Below are positions 37,391 through 48,359 of a DNA stretch of 64,000 nt, one piece after another; the first letter of the stretch is position 1, and every line of letters begins with the position of its first letter. The position numbers and the translations under genes were made by a program. The notes below the pieces were generated by a model. That model did not search any database and was not told the origin of the DNA. It worked only from the letters and a program-made list of their open reading frames with translations. The stretch lies in NCBI GenBank assembly GCA_038496675.1, contig CM076651.1, positions 23,217,246-23,281,245 on the forward strand, read 5' to 3'. The DNA comes from Rachycentron canadum. Lineage: Eukaryota; Chordata; Actinopteri; Carangiformes; Rachycentridae.

Positions 37391-37545
37391 TCTTGGTGTA
37401 GCGCATACCATTAAGGCTAAGTCCTAACTGCAGCAGCCCACGCTCAAATCTGTCCCTGGCCTTTGCTGCATGCCATCCCCTGTCTCTCCCCTATCTTTCT
37501 GTCTCCCTCTCACTGTCACTATTAAATAATGGCAAAAAAAAAAGC
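37391..37545 (+). repeat. tRNA-like SINE, near full length
   Basis: TGTAGCGCATACCATTAAGG (A-box region), GCTCAAATCTG (decayed B box), CCTTTGCTGCATGCC, CTGTCTCTCCCCTATC and CTGTCACTATTAAATAATGG follow in the order of a familiar percomorph tRNA-derived SINE. The copy ends in a short poly(A) run (37533-37542). Partial relatives are at 8515-8645, 18165-18235 and 34366-34435. Confidence 0.6.
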
Positions 37546-40500
37546 CACAAAAAATAGTAGGCTGTAGCATCCACCATGATGAGTTCACAAGAGGCACTTA
37601 TAACTAATGACTCCACCAAGGCCAAACAATCCTAGACGTAAGATATTTCTGGATTCCTTTAACCAGATCCTCAACAAATGGAATTTTCAGTGGCCTATGA
37701 TCCATCCCTTCATCATGTTTGATGCAAATCTTTTCAGCACATTTTGCTAAAAAGCAAACAACAAAGTCAAAGACAAGACAAATGAAAATAATTGGACCAG
37801 TAGGTGGCTTAAAGTCAAGAGTCAGTCAAGTATCACTAAGATTTATAAGGTGTAAGCTGCTGCAATAGTTGAAAATAAAATGAAACTTTTAATGACCTTT
37901 GTCTTTAACTGATTTAAACAAAGAAACTGGAGTCAATCATCAAAATGTTGTAAAACCTGACTATGATTTGCTCCATCTGAGCAATGATTTGACTTGCTTG
38001 ATTCTTGACAGTAGTTGTGCATGTGTTACTTACTTCCACCTCTACTTGCCAGGCAATGCTACCAACAGTTGTGGATAATAATGACTACTTAATATTCATT
38101 CTGTATACTTAAAACAGTGACTTCAGGACACATTTTATTTGGTAGTGTCATGGAAGTAAATGAACCCAGAACTGACCGAAGCAATCAGATTATATCTTGG
38201 AGTTGAGGCGTCCCAGAGATTACGTCAGTGGCTACAACTTAAAGCAAGTAATGAGTGTGTTGAAATTGGATTTTCAAAGTAGCTTTCCCATCGATGTCTC
38301 CAAGCCAGGGCTGATTAGTTTATGCAATCCCATAGTTCACATAGTTGTGCAGACCAAGTGTGGCAATAAAGCATGACGATGACCTAGGATTATGTTTTGA
38401 CAGTTGCAAGAACAACAACTGCCTTTTTGTGCTCGTTTTCTTGAGCTAACAGTAAATAACAATATAAAAATATAAATCTATGTTCATCAACAGAAGCAAC
38501 TACCCTCCCCACTAATTGCAAATGCAAACAGTTTCACATCAAACACTAATCCCTCGAGGCTAGTAGTGTTGTGTCCAAATGACCATTTATAATTGGAGCT
38601 TTATCTGATGTGAATGTAGGATGGAAAACCCTCTCACTTTGTCTTCCAGTTCATTCTGTTAGACAAGCATTACACTCTTTTTTCTTGTATTTGGGGAGGC
38701 GTGTATGTACATGCTGTGAGGATGGAAGCTGATGTATGTGGTGTATAATGGTATTAGGCAGAAACTGTGAGCAGTATAACAATACAAGAGTCAAATGTGT
38801 GAAAAACAGATGTATCACATGTAGTCAGTCAGACATTGAAGGCAGCGGTCCACTGACAATAGTGGTCTCCAGTTAACCAGTTAAACTACTTACAGACTGG
38901 CTGGGGCTCCATAATGCAGCAGAGAACCAGAGCAGAGCTGCAGCAGCTGATATGAACTGATACACAGTCACATCCACTAACAAGAGGAAATGGGAGCAGA
39001 TGTATCATTATGTAGCATTAGGTAACAACGACTGCATTGCACACCAAGCTGTTCAGCTGAGTATTATCCATAAAGTGCTATTAATAGGTCAGTGACCAGT
39101 CAGCACAACTGACACACAGGAAAGTAACTTTAGCCAGACACACACATACACACACACACACACACAGAGCCACAGTCCTACACAGGCTCATAAATAGTTG
39201 GAAACAGCACAGGGATCAATACACAGGATGACTCAGACTGCACAGAGCATGGCCACTACAGCCCCAAATGCTCCCAAAACAGATATAGGCTCTGCGATGT
39301 AATACTCCAGCTCCGTATTCACACCCCAGTGCTGCAGAGAGCAACCCAAGGACAGAGAGGCCGAATGCTGAAGTGCCTTGTCACTTAAGGCCAAGAAACT
39401 CAACGTAAACAGGGCTGAGCCTCTACCACCAGGCCAGCATTTGAGCATACACCGGAGCAATTAACACAGTGTCACTGAGACAATGCATCATGGGAGAGCC
39501 TTGAATGATCAGCACTCAGCCTGGCAGTGAGACAGAAACTGGAAAGTTTTCAACAGCCTTCATTCAATAGTAAAAATAATTTAGTTTAGTCAAAATATGT
39601 CAAATTTCCTTAATAGCCCAATAGACAGTAATGGACACAGAATGCTAACAGTTGTGTAAGAGATAGATACAGCTAATCTGCTTGTTGTGATTTAACTCAG
39701 AAATAGCAACAGTAAAATTGGTGTTTCATCGATCAATGTGAAAAACATTACACTAACTGCTTTAAGCAAGCAATACTACAGCTTCTGTTTCAACTAAAAT
39801 GGTATTGGCAGGACTAATCGGCCATTCACTACTGACTGGTTACAACAAAACAACAAAATAAACCCCCTCCTCATAGATGTCAGCCAACATGAGCGCAGTG
39901 TCAGGACGAGAAGATGAAATTAAATACAATGTTTAGACAAATGGCTGCCAGCTCTCAGCACAGGAATCTGTGGTCAAATAACATTTTACAACAAAATTTG
40001 TTTTTTAGTATGGGTAAACCTGCTAAAAATGAGTAGCGACTCCTTTTACACTGCCAGCCGAGTTTGAAGACACACACCAAACATTTACAGAGGACACACA
40101 TACAGACAGACGGGAGAGAGGGTGAGCTGCTAACTGTCTGTCCGTGCAGACAAATTGGTAGCGTCTCATCCCCAGTTTCATGCTTCTGTCAGTGTTGGAG
40201 CCTCCATGTGAGACACTTCGAGTGGTGACTGTGTGTTTCTAAAACTTATTTCAGGACTACAGCTCAGTCTGCCATCCTTGTGCTCAGTGTAGTAACTATG
40301 TTTATGTGTTAATCTGGCGTAACAACAGGTGACAGGTGTGTTTGCAGTGTCTGTGCTCTGGAAGACGTCGAGCAACACGAGCAGCAGTCAATGTTTCTAC
40401 TGCAGAATCATATAAGCTGGTTCTGAATGCTGATTGTAGCCTTTTCAATTGCAGACAAAAGCCTGATGTTAGCGAGTGTTGACATTTTTTTTGACCAGTC

Positions 40501-40629
40501 AAAAAGGCGCCTAATAAAATTCTAAAATTATATTATAATAAAATTAGACACAAATCAGAGCTGCAGCTAATTCAAAACACAGACAAAGCTTTAGTCCTAT
40601 CTTTACTCTAGACAAACTGTCTTTGTCTT
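37546..40629. other. intron 4, unannotated stretch
   Basis: Non-coding. It contains a CRE-like TTACGTCA at 38220-38227 and a (CA)n tract at 39137-39166. The open frame 39233-39460 (minus) is not a recognised protein. Confidence 0.55.
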
Positions 40630-40880
40630 TGATGAGTTTTTTATCGATCCTTTCTCCCTGGTCTGGGCCTGAAACACTGGATCCGACATTTCCCATAATG
40701 CAGCTGGATAAACCCTTGTTGCCTGGTAAACATCCAGGCCTTTCAATCTTCCTACCAACAATTAGAAACAGCCCAAGCTCAGAAAGCCCTGATGACATCA
40801 CCAGGGTCATTTCCTCAGAGCTGGTAAAGCTCCTCCAGAACCACAGAAGACTTTCAGTTGTTTTCACCAAGACATGATTT
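40630..40880 (-). repeat. dispersed fish repeat fragment
   Basis: The words CCCATAATGCAGCTGGATAA, GATGACATCACCAGGGTCAT, TTTCCTCAGAGCTGGTAAAG and CTCCTCCAGAACCACAGAAG are ones I associate with an interspersed fish repeat, here antisense. It makes up much of the longest open frame of the window (40544-41188), which I therefore do not call a gene. Confidence 0.4.
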
Positions 40881-41094
40881 TGGTGTGTAGGAAAGTTTTT
40901 CACAGCACACACACAACTATGTTTGACTTCCTTTACTCTCTCTGAAACATGGACAGTAGAAAAGAGAGAAGAAACAGCACTTAAGGTATTTTTATATTCT
41001 TTGTTCATCAAGCCTCCCCCCTGTAGAGATGAGCACAGACACAGACAGAGCAAACAATCCCATGAACCCCCTCCATACACAACCACCCTCACAC

Positions 41095-41098
41095 CCAT

Positions 41099-41142
<44 letters not shown>
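41095..41142. repeat. (CA)n microsatellite
   Basis: A nearly pure CA run of about 40 bases. A shorter one is at 41749-41774. Confidence 0.95.
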
Positions 41143-41144
<2 letters not shown>

Positions 41145-41850
41145 GTTGTCCTGACACATACGGACAGAAATTTTGCTTTGTCCGCCATATGTACAAGAGA
41201 GGTTTTTGAAGGTCAATCTTAACATTTTACTATTTTATCACAACAATCAATTTTTAACATTTTCATGGTATCTAAAAATAAAAGGTTCTCTGACAGAAAC
41301 ATATTCACATCAAAATGGATAAGCTTCTGAAACAGCAATTAACCCATTAGGGCTAATTTAGGTTAAAAGATTCCAAAAGAACCACTGTGACATTCTTCTA
41401 ATGTGCAATGAACCTGCATTACAGCCATTTCAGTCACTCACTACAACACATCTGAATTTTACACCAGCACTTGCCTCATATAATGGCCAAATCATACACC
41501 ATCATAACAATGCACAAACAAAAACATGAACACCATTTCATACTCGTTGGCAGGTGCAGCTTCTGCACGGACTGCCAAACGACAGCCTTCCAGGGCCACA
41601 ATTCAGCGAAGGAAGCCAGCCAGCAGCAGGCATCAGCCATGCTAGCAAAGCTAGCAGGTTGCATGCACACAATACCTGCCTGCAGTGCGTGACACGACAA
41701 GCGACAGGGCATGAATCAGTCACACATGCTAATCATGGAGGCAGACAGATTTCTCACACACACACACACACATATGTACACACAAACAAGAATCCAGGCA
41801 AGGACACACTTGCCCAAATCCATTGTCTCAGGGTTTGATGTGGAAAAACA

Positions 41851-42170
41851 GATGGATGGATGAAAAGATGGATGGATGGATGGATGGATGGATGCAGAGA
41901 TAGATAGCTCACCGGTTTGCCTTCTTCCTCTCTCTCCACCTCTTTCAGCACATTATCCAGGCAAAGTGTGCGTGTGTGTATGTGTACATGTGTGTGTGTG
42001 TGTGTATGTGTATATGTGTATGTGTGGTGAGCCGGCGAGGATACACACTGCTACATCCCCTCCTCTCCCTCTCTCTGACGATCCCTCCCTCTTTCTCTCT
42101 CCTCCCTGGGATTTGTTTAATTATTTTCTCCCTCCCTCGCCCTTTCTTCCTCTCTCTCTCTCTCTCTCCT
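41851..42170. repeat. cluster of simple repeats: (GATG)n, (TG)n, (CT)n
   Basis: GATG tetranucleotides at 41851-41895, interrupted TG/TATG at 41967-42028, and CT-rich tracts at 42060-42170. A further CT tract (42380-42392) and a (CA)n run (42743-42783) frame the GC-rich block at 42425-42745. Confidence 0.9.
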
Positions 42171-42424
42171 TACTGCTGATAGAATCGCCTTGCTTTTCTC
42201 AAGGCTGTTAATTCTCTCTCTCTTTTCCCTCTTTTCCTCATTCATCTAGAACTAGTTATCGTTGATGAAGTCATACCTCTCAGATTTTTTGCTGTGGCAG
42301 GCAGAGCCAGAAGAATAAAGGGAAAAATGGAGTGCCTGTCTGTATATTAAGAGCTGATATCTGCATGGTACAATGCTCCCTCTCTCTCTCTCCCTGTCTC
42401 TCACTTTCACACTGTGTCCCTCAC

Positions 42425-42745
42425 CCGCCTCTGTGTCTTGTGTGATGCAGCAGCGCTGCAGGCTCCTCCCTGGAGAGACAGCGGTGCCACACAGCTGAGA
42501 GAGAAGAGGGGGATGCTGGGAAAAAGTGGTGGCATTGGTGGGAGGGGACGGAGTAGGGTGGGCCTGTGGGGGATGGGTGGGGCTTGGTGCTGGTGATGGG
42601 GGTGGGGATTCTGCCAGAGAATCCAGTGCAAGGCAGGGCAGCCTCCATCCACTGTGCGCATCATCCAGGATTTCAACACTTCCATCTCCTCCCACTCTCC
42701 ATCATCCTCTCCCATCACAGAGCGGGTCTGTTCACTCTGAGCAGA
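42425..42745 (-). promoter_or_regulatory. candidate internal promoter / alternative first exon in prkcz intron 4
   Basis: This is visibly the most GC-rich block in the window, inside the 40.5 kb intron 4. On the minus strand it ends at 42425 in AGGCGG followed by a gtgagg donor. An open frame of 97 codons from an ATG at 42715-42713 runs exactly to that donor in phase 0. Exon 5 begins with two bases of a codon, so this frame would not continue into prkcz; it could only be leader or uORF sequence. Mammalian PKM-zeta, the constitutively active kinase without PB1 and pseudosubstrate, is transcribed from an internal promoter in this part of the gene. The assignment is inference; it may simply be a GC-rich intronic stretch between microsatellites. 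Confidence 0.3.
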
Positions 42746-43039
42746 CACACACAGACACAGACACACACACACACACACACACAAAATCGCACTTGTCTAT
42801 TGTTGTCAGATTTTCAAGGACCTTCGTCAATAAAGCAATCTGATATTCCTCTGTTCATTTGGTAACAGTAACATACCATAAACATGACACCATATCCAAG
42901 CAGGTGCCATTAATTGAACTGAAAGACAGAACAAAAACAGATTAGAACTGATGTCCCTGTGCAAACAAGCAATCAGACTGTGACAGTTGGTTGCAGAGGG
43001 AGTGATACTATAAAGGATAAATGTTTTAGCGAAGTTAGT

Positions 43040-43360
43040 GTTGGCCCACTACCTTCCCAATTTCCATTCCAAATGTGGCACAGATACCCATGGTCCCCAG
43101 AGGATGAATCTTAATGACTCTGGTGCCTCCCTGAATGTTCCTCTCGAACCACCATGTAAGAAAGGCCTCACTGACGATTAGATGGGTCGTCATGAAATCT
43201 GGTACATAATGGACGGTCTGCTGTAATAGTGTGGGTATCCTCTGATTTTTTTTATTCAACGTGATAACACGATAAACTAAGATGGTGAACATAGTAAAGA
43301 TCATATCTGCTTAACATCAGATTGCTAATATTGTCAGTGTGAGCATGCTAGCATGCTTCA
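43040..43360 (+). repeat. dispersed percomorph repeat, sense copy
   Basis: CATGGTCCCCAGAGGATGAA, TCATGAAATCTGGTACATAA, ATAAACTAAGATGGTGAACA and GTGTGAGCATGCTAGCATGC occur in the order typical of a very abundant percomorph repeat. Antisense relatives are at 26270-26440 and 1111-1175. Confidence 0.7.
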
Positions 43361-46300
43361 AACCCAATCACACAGTATGTGACTCCTGCCACTGGAGGTC
43401 TCAATTCAAATCAAAGCAATAACATTTGGTGACATTGTGAAGTAGCGTTGTTATCACTGATTTAATTCCTTCAGTATCAGTGGTTCAAGAGATTTAGGAG
43501 CTGGAGGTTGTCTCCTCTCCAACAACAGAGCAGCTGATTCTAACCAGTAAAAACACTGAATAAAGCAACTTAACGTTAAAAGTCAGTTATTCACAGACAC
43601 TGGATGGCAGAAATAGGACCCCAGGGAGCAGCTGGGAGCTGAGACTGCAATGTTTCCATTGTTTTTTCCATTGAGGTCTCCCCCTCTCTTACACTAACAG
43701 AACATGGGATCAAAGCTAATAGAAAAACAGAATAAAAGAGTTTCACTTCAAAAATTTGTGATTCACCAATGCTGTCCGATGGACATTTACTCAGCTTGTT
43801 AACATCCAGACATCTGTTGACTTAACACTTAAAACTTAAAAACACAACACTTTAACAGGAGCATAGCGGATATGATGTCATTAACAGGCAACCAATGCAA
43901 TGTTACCATTCATCCATTTCTCTAATATCAAAAGTGCTAGAGACATTTGGGAAAATGTGCAGAAAAAAAATATAACATAGATCTATTTATTTTCAGAAAT
44001 GTTTGTGTGGAAAAGTTACAGATTATAACTTAAGCACTTACTTAAGGTACATGTCTTTGTGCAAGATACTCTCTACATTAATCTCTGCTTAGTTTCTCCA
44101 CAGTTATGCTTTATACATCAGTTACTCCCCTGTGTATTTCTAACCATTCCCTATTCAATAGGATTACATCATTAGTATTAGTATTTGTAGTATGTGAGGG
44201 TTGAAAAGCAAGATGATTAATGGTGAAGCCTGCAAAATGTGTGGGGACATGATGAGGAGTAACCTTCATCATACCCCTCCTCAAATCAGTGACACTGATT
44301 TATTTACGTCCAACAGTAGAAGTCGAGAATAATTTACAGGCTAAACCACAGGACACAAATCATGATTAAATACATCTCGGTCAGATGTATATGTAGATCT
44401 TCTTCTACTGATGATGTTCAAATTTTGCAAATCCCACAGTCTCTGTTTTATACAAAATATTTGGTGGGATTCCTCAAATGTTTATCATTATTATTTTGCT
44501 CACTTTTTTGGCACCTAATCCTGTGCTGTTCATCAATAAACACTTTCTAAAAAGGATTGAGCAACAATGTCCAACCACTCTCCTCTACTCATACTCCCCC
44601 TTTCATCCCTCCTCCCCCTCTCTGAGAAGAAGAGCTCTATCCTTCCTTCCTCTTTCCACTCATCAACAGCAAGCAAATGAGGTTTAGATCAGAGAAAACA
44701 CAGCAGGAAGGCACACTTATTACTGTTACATGAACAATATTACATCCACCAGGCACAGCAAGTGAAGCTTTACACAACAAAACACAAACACATTAACCTG
44801 ATATATGTGTGTGTGTGAGACTGCGTGTATCCTTCATTACCTACCCACAGTAGGACAGTCACACTCGGCTCTTCACACAGTAAACCAGTGGTCTGCCTCG
44901 GGGCAAGAGTACAGGGCTGCCCTCTCATCACAAACACACACACACACACAATTTGCAGTCCGCATGCTGCTGAAACATGCTGTCACAGCAAATTGAGAGT
45001 CAGGGAGTGTAGCAAACAGCACGGGAATACATGAGAGATTGATATATATAGAGAGAGAGGGAGAGAGCACTCAACTGATATTACAGTTCAAGTTAAACCA
45101 GCACAACATGTATAAATGTATAAAACATTTTCAGATAAGAACCCAGATGACACTGATGTTTAAGTGGGGGTGTGGTAACCACAGAGATGTCAGTAAGTCA
45201 CAGAGAGTTTGACCACTGCAGACCAGACTAGCATTAAAGCTGTTGTAGATTTTACATTATATGATTCACAGAGGATGAACCCTCGACTCTTCAGTAGGGG
45301 TAAGCAGATTGATCCCAAAAACATCATTACTACAGACACTACGTCTTGTTTTTGAGGATCAATACGATTAATACCAGTTTCAGTTTCCCTTTTTAATGTT
45401 GGACTCATTTCAGAGTAGACGCGCCTGTGCAGACAATGTTCTGTAGCAAACTTTGGTTCTTCACAGCTGCTGTCAACGCAGTGCTCCCTAACTACCAGTC
45501 ATCAAGCCCAGGTCTCACAGGTGGCACTTGTGAATTCCACCACTCCTTAAAATGATCGCTAACCTTTAGAAAATAATTTAGTGGTGATTAATGTGTATTA
45601 CGTTTTAGCACATTGAAGACTCTTGATCCTCATAAATCATAACACAGTCTCGGCTCTCTCCCCTAAGCTACTTTGTGTTGGTATCATTGATTCTTCTGCA
45701 CCTGTATGTGTAACAAGTATGTAACACTCATGGATGGTTTCAGTCTGTCAATTAGATCTTGTCTATTTTTGCTGGTCAGTTAGCTGATTGCTAGGGCCAC
45801 ACACTTAATTGAAATATAATTGAAATTACAATATAGCCAAATGCAACATCCAAATTGCAGGATCTGCAACTTTTTTGATAAAGTTAAATGTACTGTGTAA
45901 AATTGTTGTGTGTTGTTAAACCTATGAGTGATGTGGTGCAACAGGGGGACTACAGCAAAAACATCAAATTTGTCATATTGTCTGATCCTCGGGCAGAGAA
46001 AGTGAGTGAGAATGCTAACTTAAAATTGGAAATTAAAAAGACTTTCATAACTTATTTATGTATGTGTTTATTAAACAGAATGACATGTAAATAAATTTTG
46101 ATCAAATAACAAGTGAGCAATAGAGATGATGTCAGTGCCTAAAAGACTATGATCCATTAAAACTATTTAAAATTGCAAGTCACAAATTAAACTAAGTATA
46201 ATGTAATATGTAATTTTAACATACCTATACCATATTTTGTTCTTCCTGCTCATATTTTTTCTGATGTACAAAATGTGATCCCAAATCCTAGCAAGTAAAA

Positions 46301-46762
46301 AATTTATAGGCGACATGCCTACATTTATAAACACAGAACAAATTTTGAAAGCATTCCAATTTTATGTATGTAGTCTACATGAATGTCGTCAAGAGACAAA
46401 AGAGGCAAAAAGCTGTGGCTAAGTTTGTCTAGGTCTTTGTCCTCCATATTAGTAGTTAGGAAACTGTAGCTTAAATTTTATCTCCCCAGAATATGTCTCA
46501 AAACTGCATGTATTATTCAATGATTATTCAGTGTTTTTCACTGTCTTCTGGAGCTACTGAGGGTCTATCATCAATCAGAGTCCGAAGAGATCCAAAGAGC
46601 TCTCCACTTAGTCCTTACACCACAGCTAGGTCTCTACACTGGTGCATTTAAAATTGATAATCAAAAACCATGGGATCTTGTGTATCTATGATCAGGGGTC
46701 TCACTGTAAATTGTGGATAAAGAGAGGACGATAAAGAGGGAAAGCAGAGCTGATTTACTCAC
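43361..46762. other. intron 4, 5' end
   Basis: Non-coding. It includes short CA (44930-44950) and GA (45046-45067) tracts. A region at about 45790-46100 (AATTGAAATATAATTGAAAT, AATATAGCCAAATGCAACAT) resembles a dispersed fish repeat. No exon is seen. Confidence 0.5.
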
Positions 46763-46813
46763 TGTCCTCTCCAGGGCAGGGCAGACCAGGCTGCTCCGGG
46801 ATACTGGGGAAGA
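46763..46813 (-). CDS. prkcz: prkcz coding exon 4 (PB1-pseudosubstrate linker)
   Basis: The 51-nt exon completes Val97, encodes residues 98-113 (FPSIPEQPGLPCPGED) and gives the first base of Lys114. This proline-rich linker between PB1 and the pseudosubstrate is typical of PKC zeta. The acceptor is cttttgtag and the donor gtgagt. It joins exon 5 in phase 1, making GEDKSIYRRGARRW across the junction. Intron 4, which follows, is about 40.5 kb. Confidence 0.96.
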
Positions 46814-48237
46814 CTACAAAAGACAGTAAAAGGAAAGTGACCATTTCAATCTGTTGGTTTTCTTCACCTGTCATCAAGCAGAGGTGGGAGAGAAAAAAGC
46901 ACTGGCCATAAAAATGAAAATCTTAAGGGCCAGAAAATCTCATGTCACAAGAATAAAATTGAACAAAACAGTGATGATCATGAGTGTTTTACAGCTCTGT
47001 ATCCAGACATGCAATCTAGATGATAAATACCTTGATTTATACATAAATTCAAAGTCACACAAACTCATTATACCTTAATAAACTGACCATAAAGTCAATC
47101 CATCTCTACACCCAGAGAATTAGGTTTTTACAGTAATTGAAAAAAGTCAAAATAAGTTTGAGAAGGGCCATGTCATTCTTTCACTGTTAAGGCGCTTGCT
47201 AAGGTGCTGTAGGTACCTTTCCTGTGGTGTGTAAGTCTCTGTTGTGGCAGATGGTTAACTGATTCTCACATGAGTAATCATAAGTTGAAGGACCAACTCA
47301 CCATGCAGCAGCAGTCCAGACTTCTTGGTCCGATTGTAAATACGAAATGCTTCCTCAAGCTCCATCTGAGACGAGATGGTGCAAGGGTCCCCTTTAAACA
47401 AACAAACACAGACACATATTTACAACTCATGAAAAATGTAGTTCAACTGAAAATTTGCTTTTGTTTCCTTTAAGATTACACTTTAAAATATTGTAATTGG
47501 AATATTCTGTGTTGGTCAGAGCAAGACACAAAGCAAGACATTTACTGATGTAACCTTGGAATTTAGGAAATTGTGAAAGGCATTTTTAAGTGTTTTCTGA
47601 TGTTATATGTGTCAAATGATTAACAAATGATTTAAAGATTCACTGACTAGAAAATCCTATCTTTTGACCATGTGGATGTACACAAATATATTGTAAGACA
47701 AATAATCCAAAATGATACATAGGGGTTTTTTTTGACCAAAGTGGCTTGAAATATAGTAGGAGGCAGCCTGGAGAATATATGTGGTTTTACAACAGGAGGT
47801 TTTTTTACAGCTACAAGTACCAACTCAAAGTTGTATGCCTCCACCAACTAGTTGAATTGGAGGAAAATGCCCCAACTCCCCTTTCCCCTGTTCCTGAGTT
47901 ACAGCAAAGAATAATGACCAGAAAATAACCACAGGTGATAGGTCTTGTTTCAAATTAAGATATTTGTAAAAATGATGAAAAAGGTGACTGCTGTTATCAA
48001 CAGTGTGAAAGACACTGTTGGTCATACAAGCACACTTGTAGAATGTGGTCAGTTAGATGTGAGCACTTAGTCATTCCAGTGTGCAGTGTGATGTGGCAGT
48101 TATGGGTTTAGACTGGCCAGGAGCCCAGGATAGGGGCTTTGGGACAGAGTTCAGCAGTAGAACAAAAAGGGCACAGAAGATGCTTTAAGGAACAGAGCAC
48201 ACAGACTGATGAGAGTATGAATGTGAGGCACACCAAC
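46814..48237 (-). other. prkcz: prkcz introns 3 and 2 (around exon 3)
   Basis: Intron 3 (46814-47301, 488 bp) and intron 2 (47392-48237, 846 bp) are short and without recognisable repeats. Their splice sites are described with the exons. Confidence 0.85.
47302..47391 (-). CDS. prkcz: prkcz coding exon 3 (end of PB1 domain)
   Basis: The 90-nt exon completes Gly67, encodes residues 68-96 and starts Val97. It contains DPCTISSQMELEEAFRIYNR, the second half of the OPCA acidic motif and the last PB1 helix. DPCTxSSQMELEEAFR is a hallmark of vertebrate PKC zeta. The acceptor is tttaaag and the donor a strong gtgagt. It is separated from exon 2 by an 846-bp intron and from exon 4 by a 488-bp intron, in contrast with the very long introns 1 and 4. 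Confidence 0.96.
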
Positions 48238-48359
48238 CTTCATCATCGATCCACTTGAGCGTAATGGGTTGCTGCTTGGCAACACTGCACATCGTTCTCA
48301 CCTCCTCACACAACTCCACAAAGGTTACTGTGGCAGCCAAGTCTGTGATCAACATGTCC
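48238..48359 (-). CDS. prkcz: prkcz coding exon 2 (PB1 domain core)
   Basis: The 122-nt exon finishes codon 26, encodes residues 27-66 and gives the first base of codon 67. It reads DMLITDLAATVTFVELCEEV, then ends PITLKWIDDE. This is the central part of an aPKC PB1 domain, and the acidic WIDDEGD stretch at the 3' edge begins the OPCA motif that pairs with basic PB1 partners such as Par6 and p62. The acceptor is a standard ...ttcag. The donor is gttggt, which keeps GT but departs from the usual gtaagt/gtgagt at +3 and +4. The reading frame is open beyond both ends by chance. Confidence 0.95.

Larger units (their letters stand above)
6284..46762 (-). other. prkcz: prkcz intron 4 (40.5 kb)
   Basis: The intron is bounded by the gtgagt donor after 46763 and the cttctag acceptor before 6283. 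It makes up almost two thirds of the window. I see no further coding exon, nested gene, tRNA or other structured RNA in it. It contains two TIR elements, SINE-like copies, a Tc1/mariner remnant, microsatellites, several perfect hairpins and two candidate regulatory blocks. Each is listed separately. Confidence 0.85.

Noticed and set aside
40544..41188. Longest open frame (214 codons, minus strand)
   Set aside because: It runs through a (TG/CA)n microsatellite and a dispersed repeat, has no recognisable domain and no splice context. It is a by-product of composition.
42252..42865. Several Pro/His-rich frames on both strands
   Set aside because: They come from GC-rich and CA-repeat composition. 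None is in frame with prkcz exon 5 after splicing at 42425.
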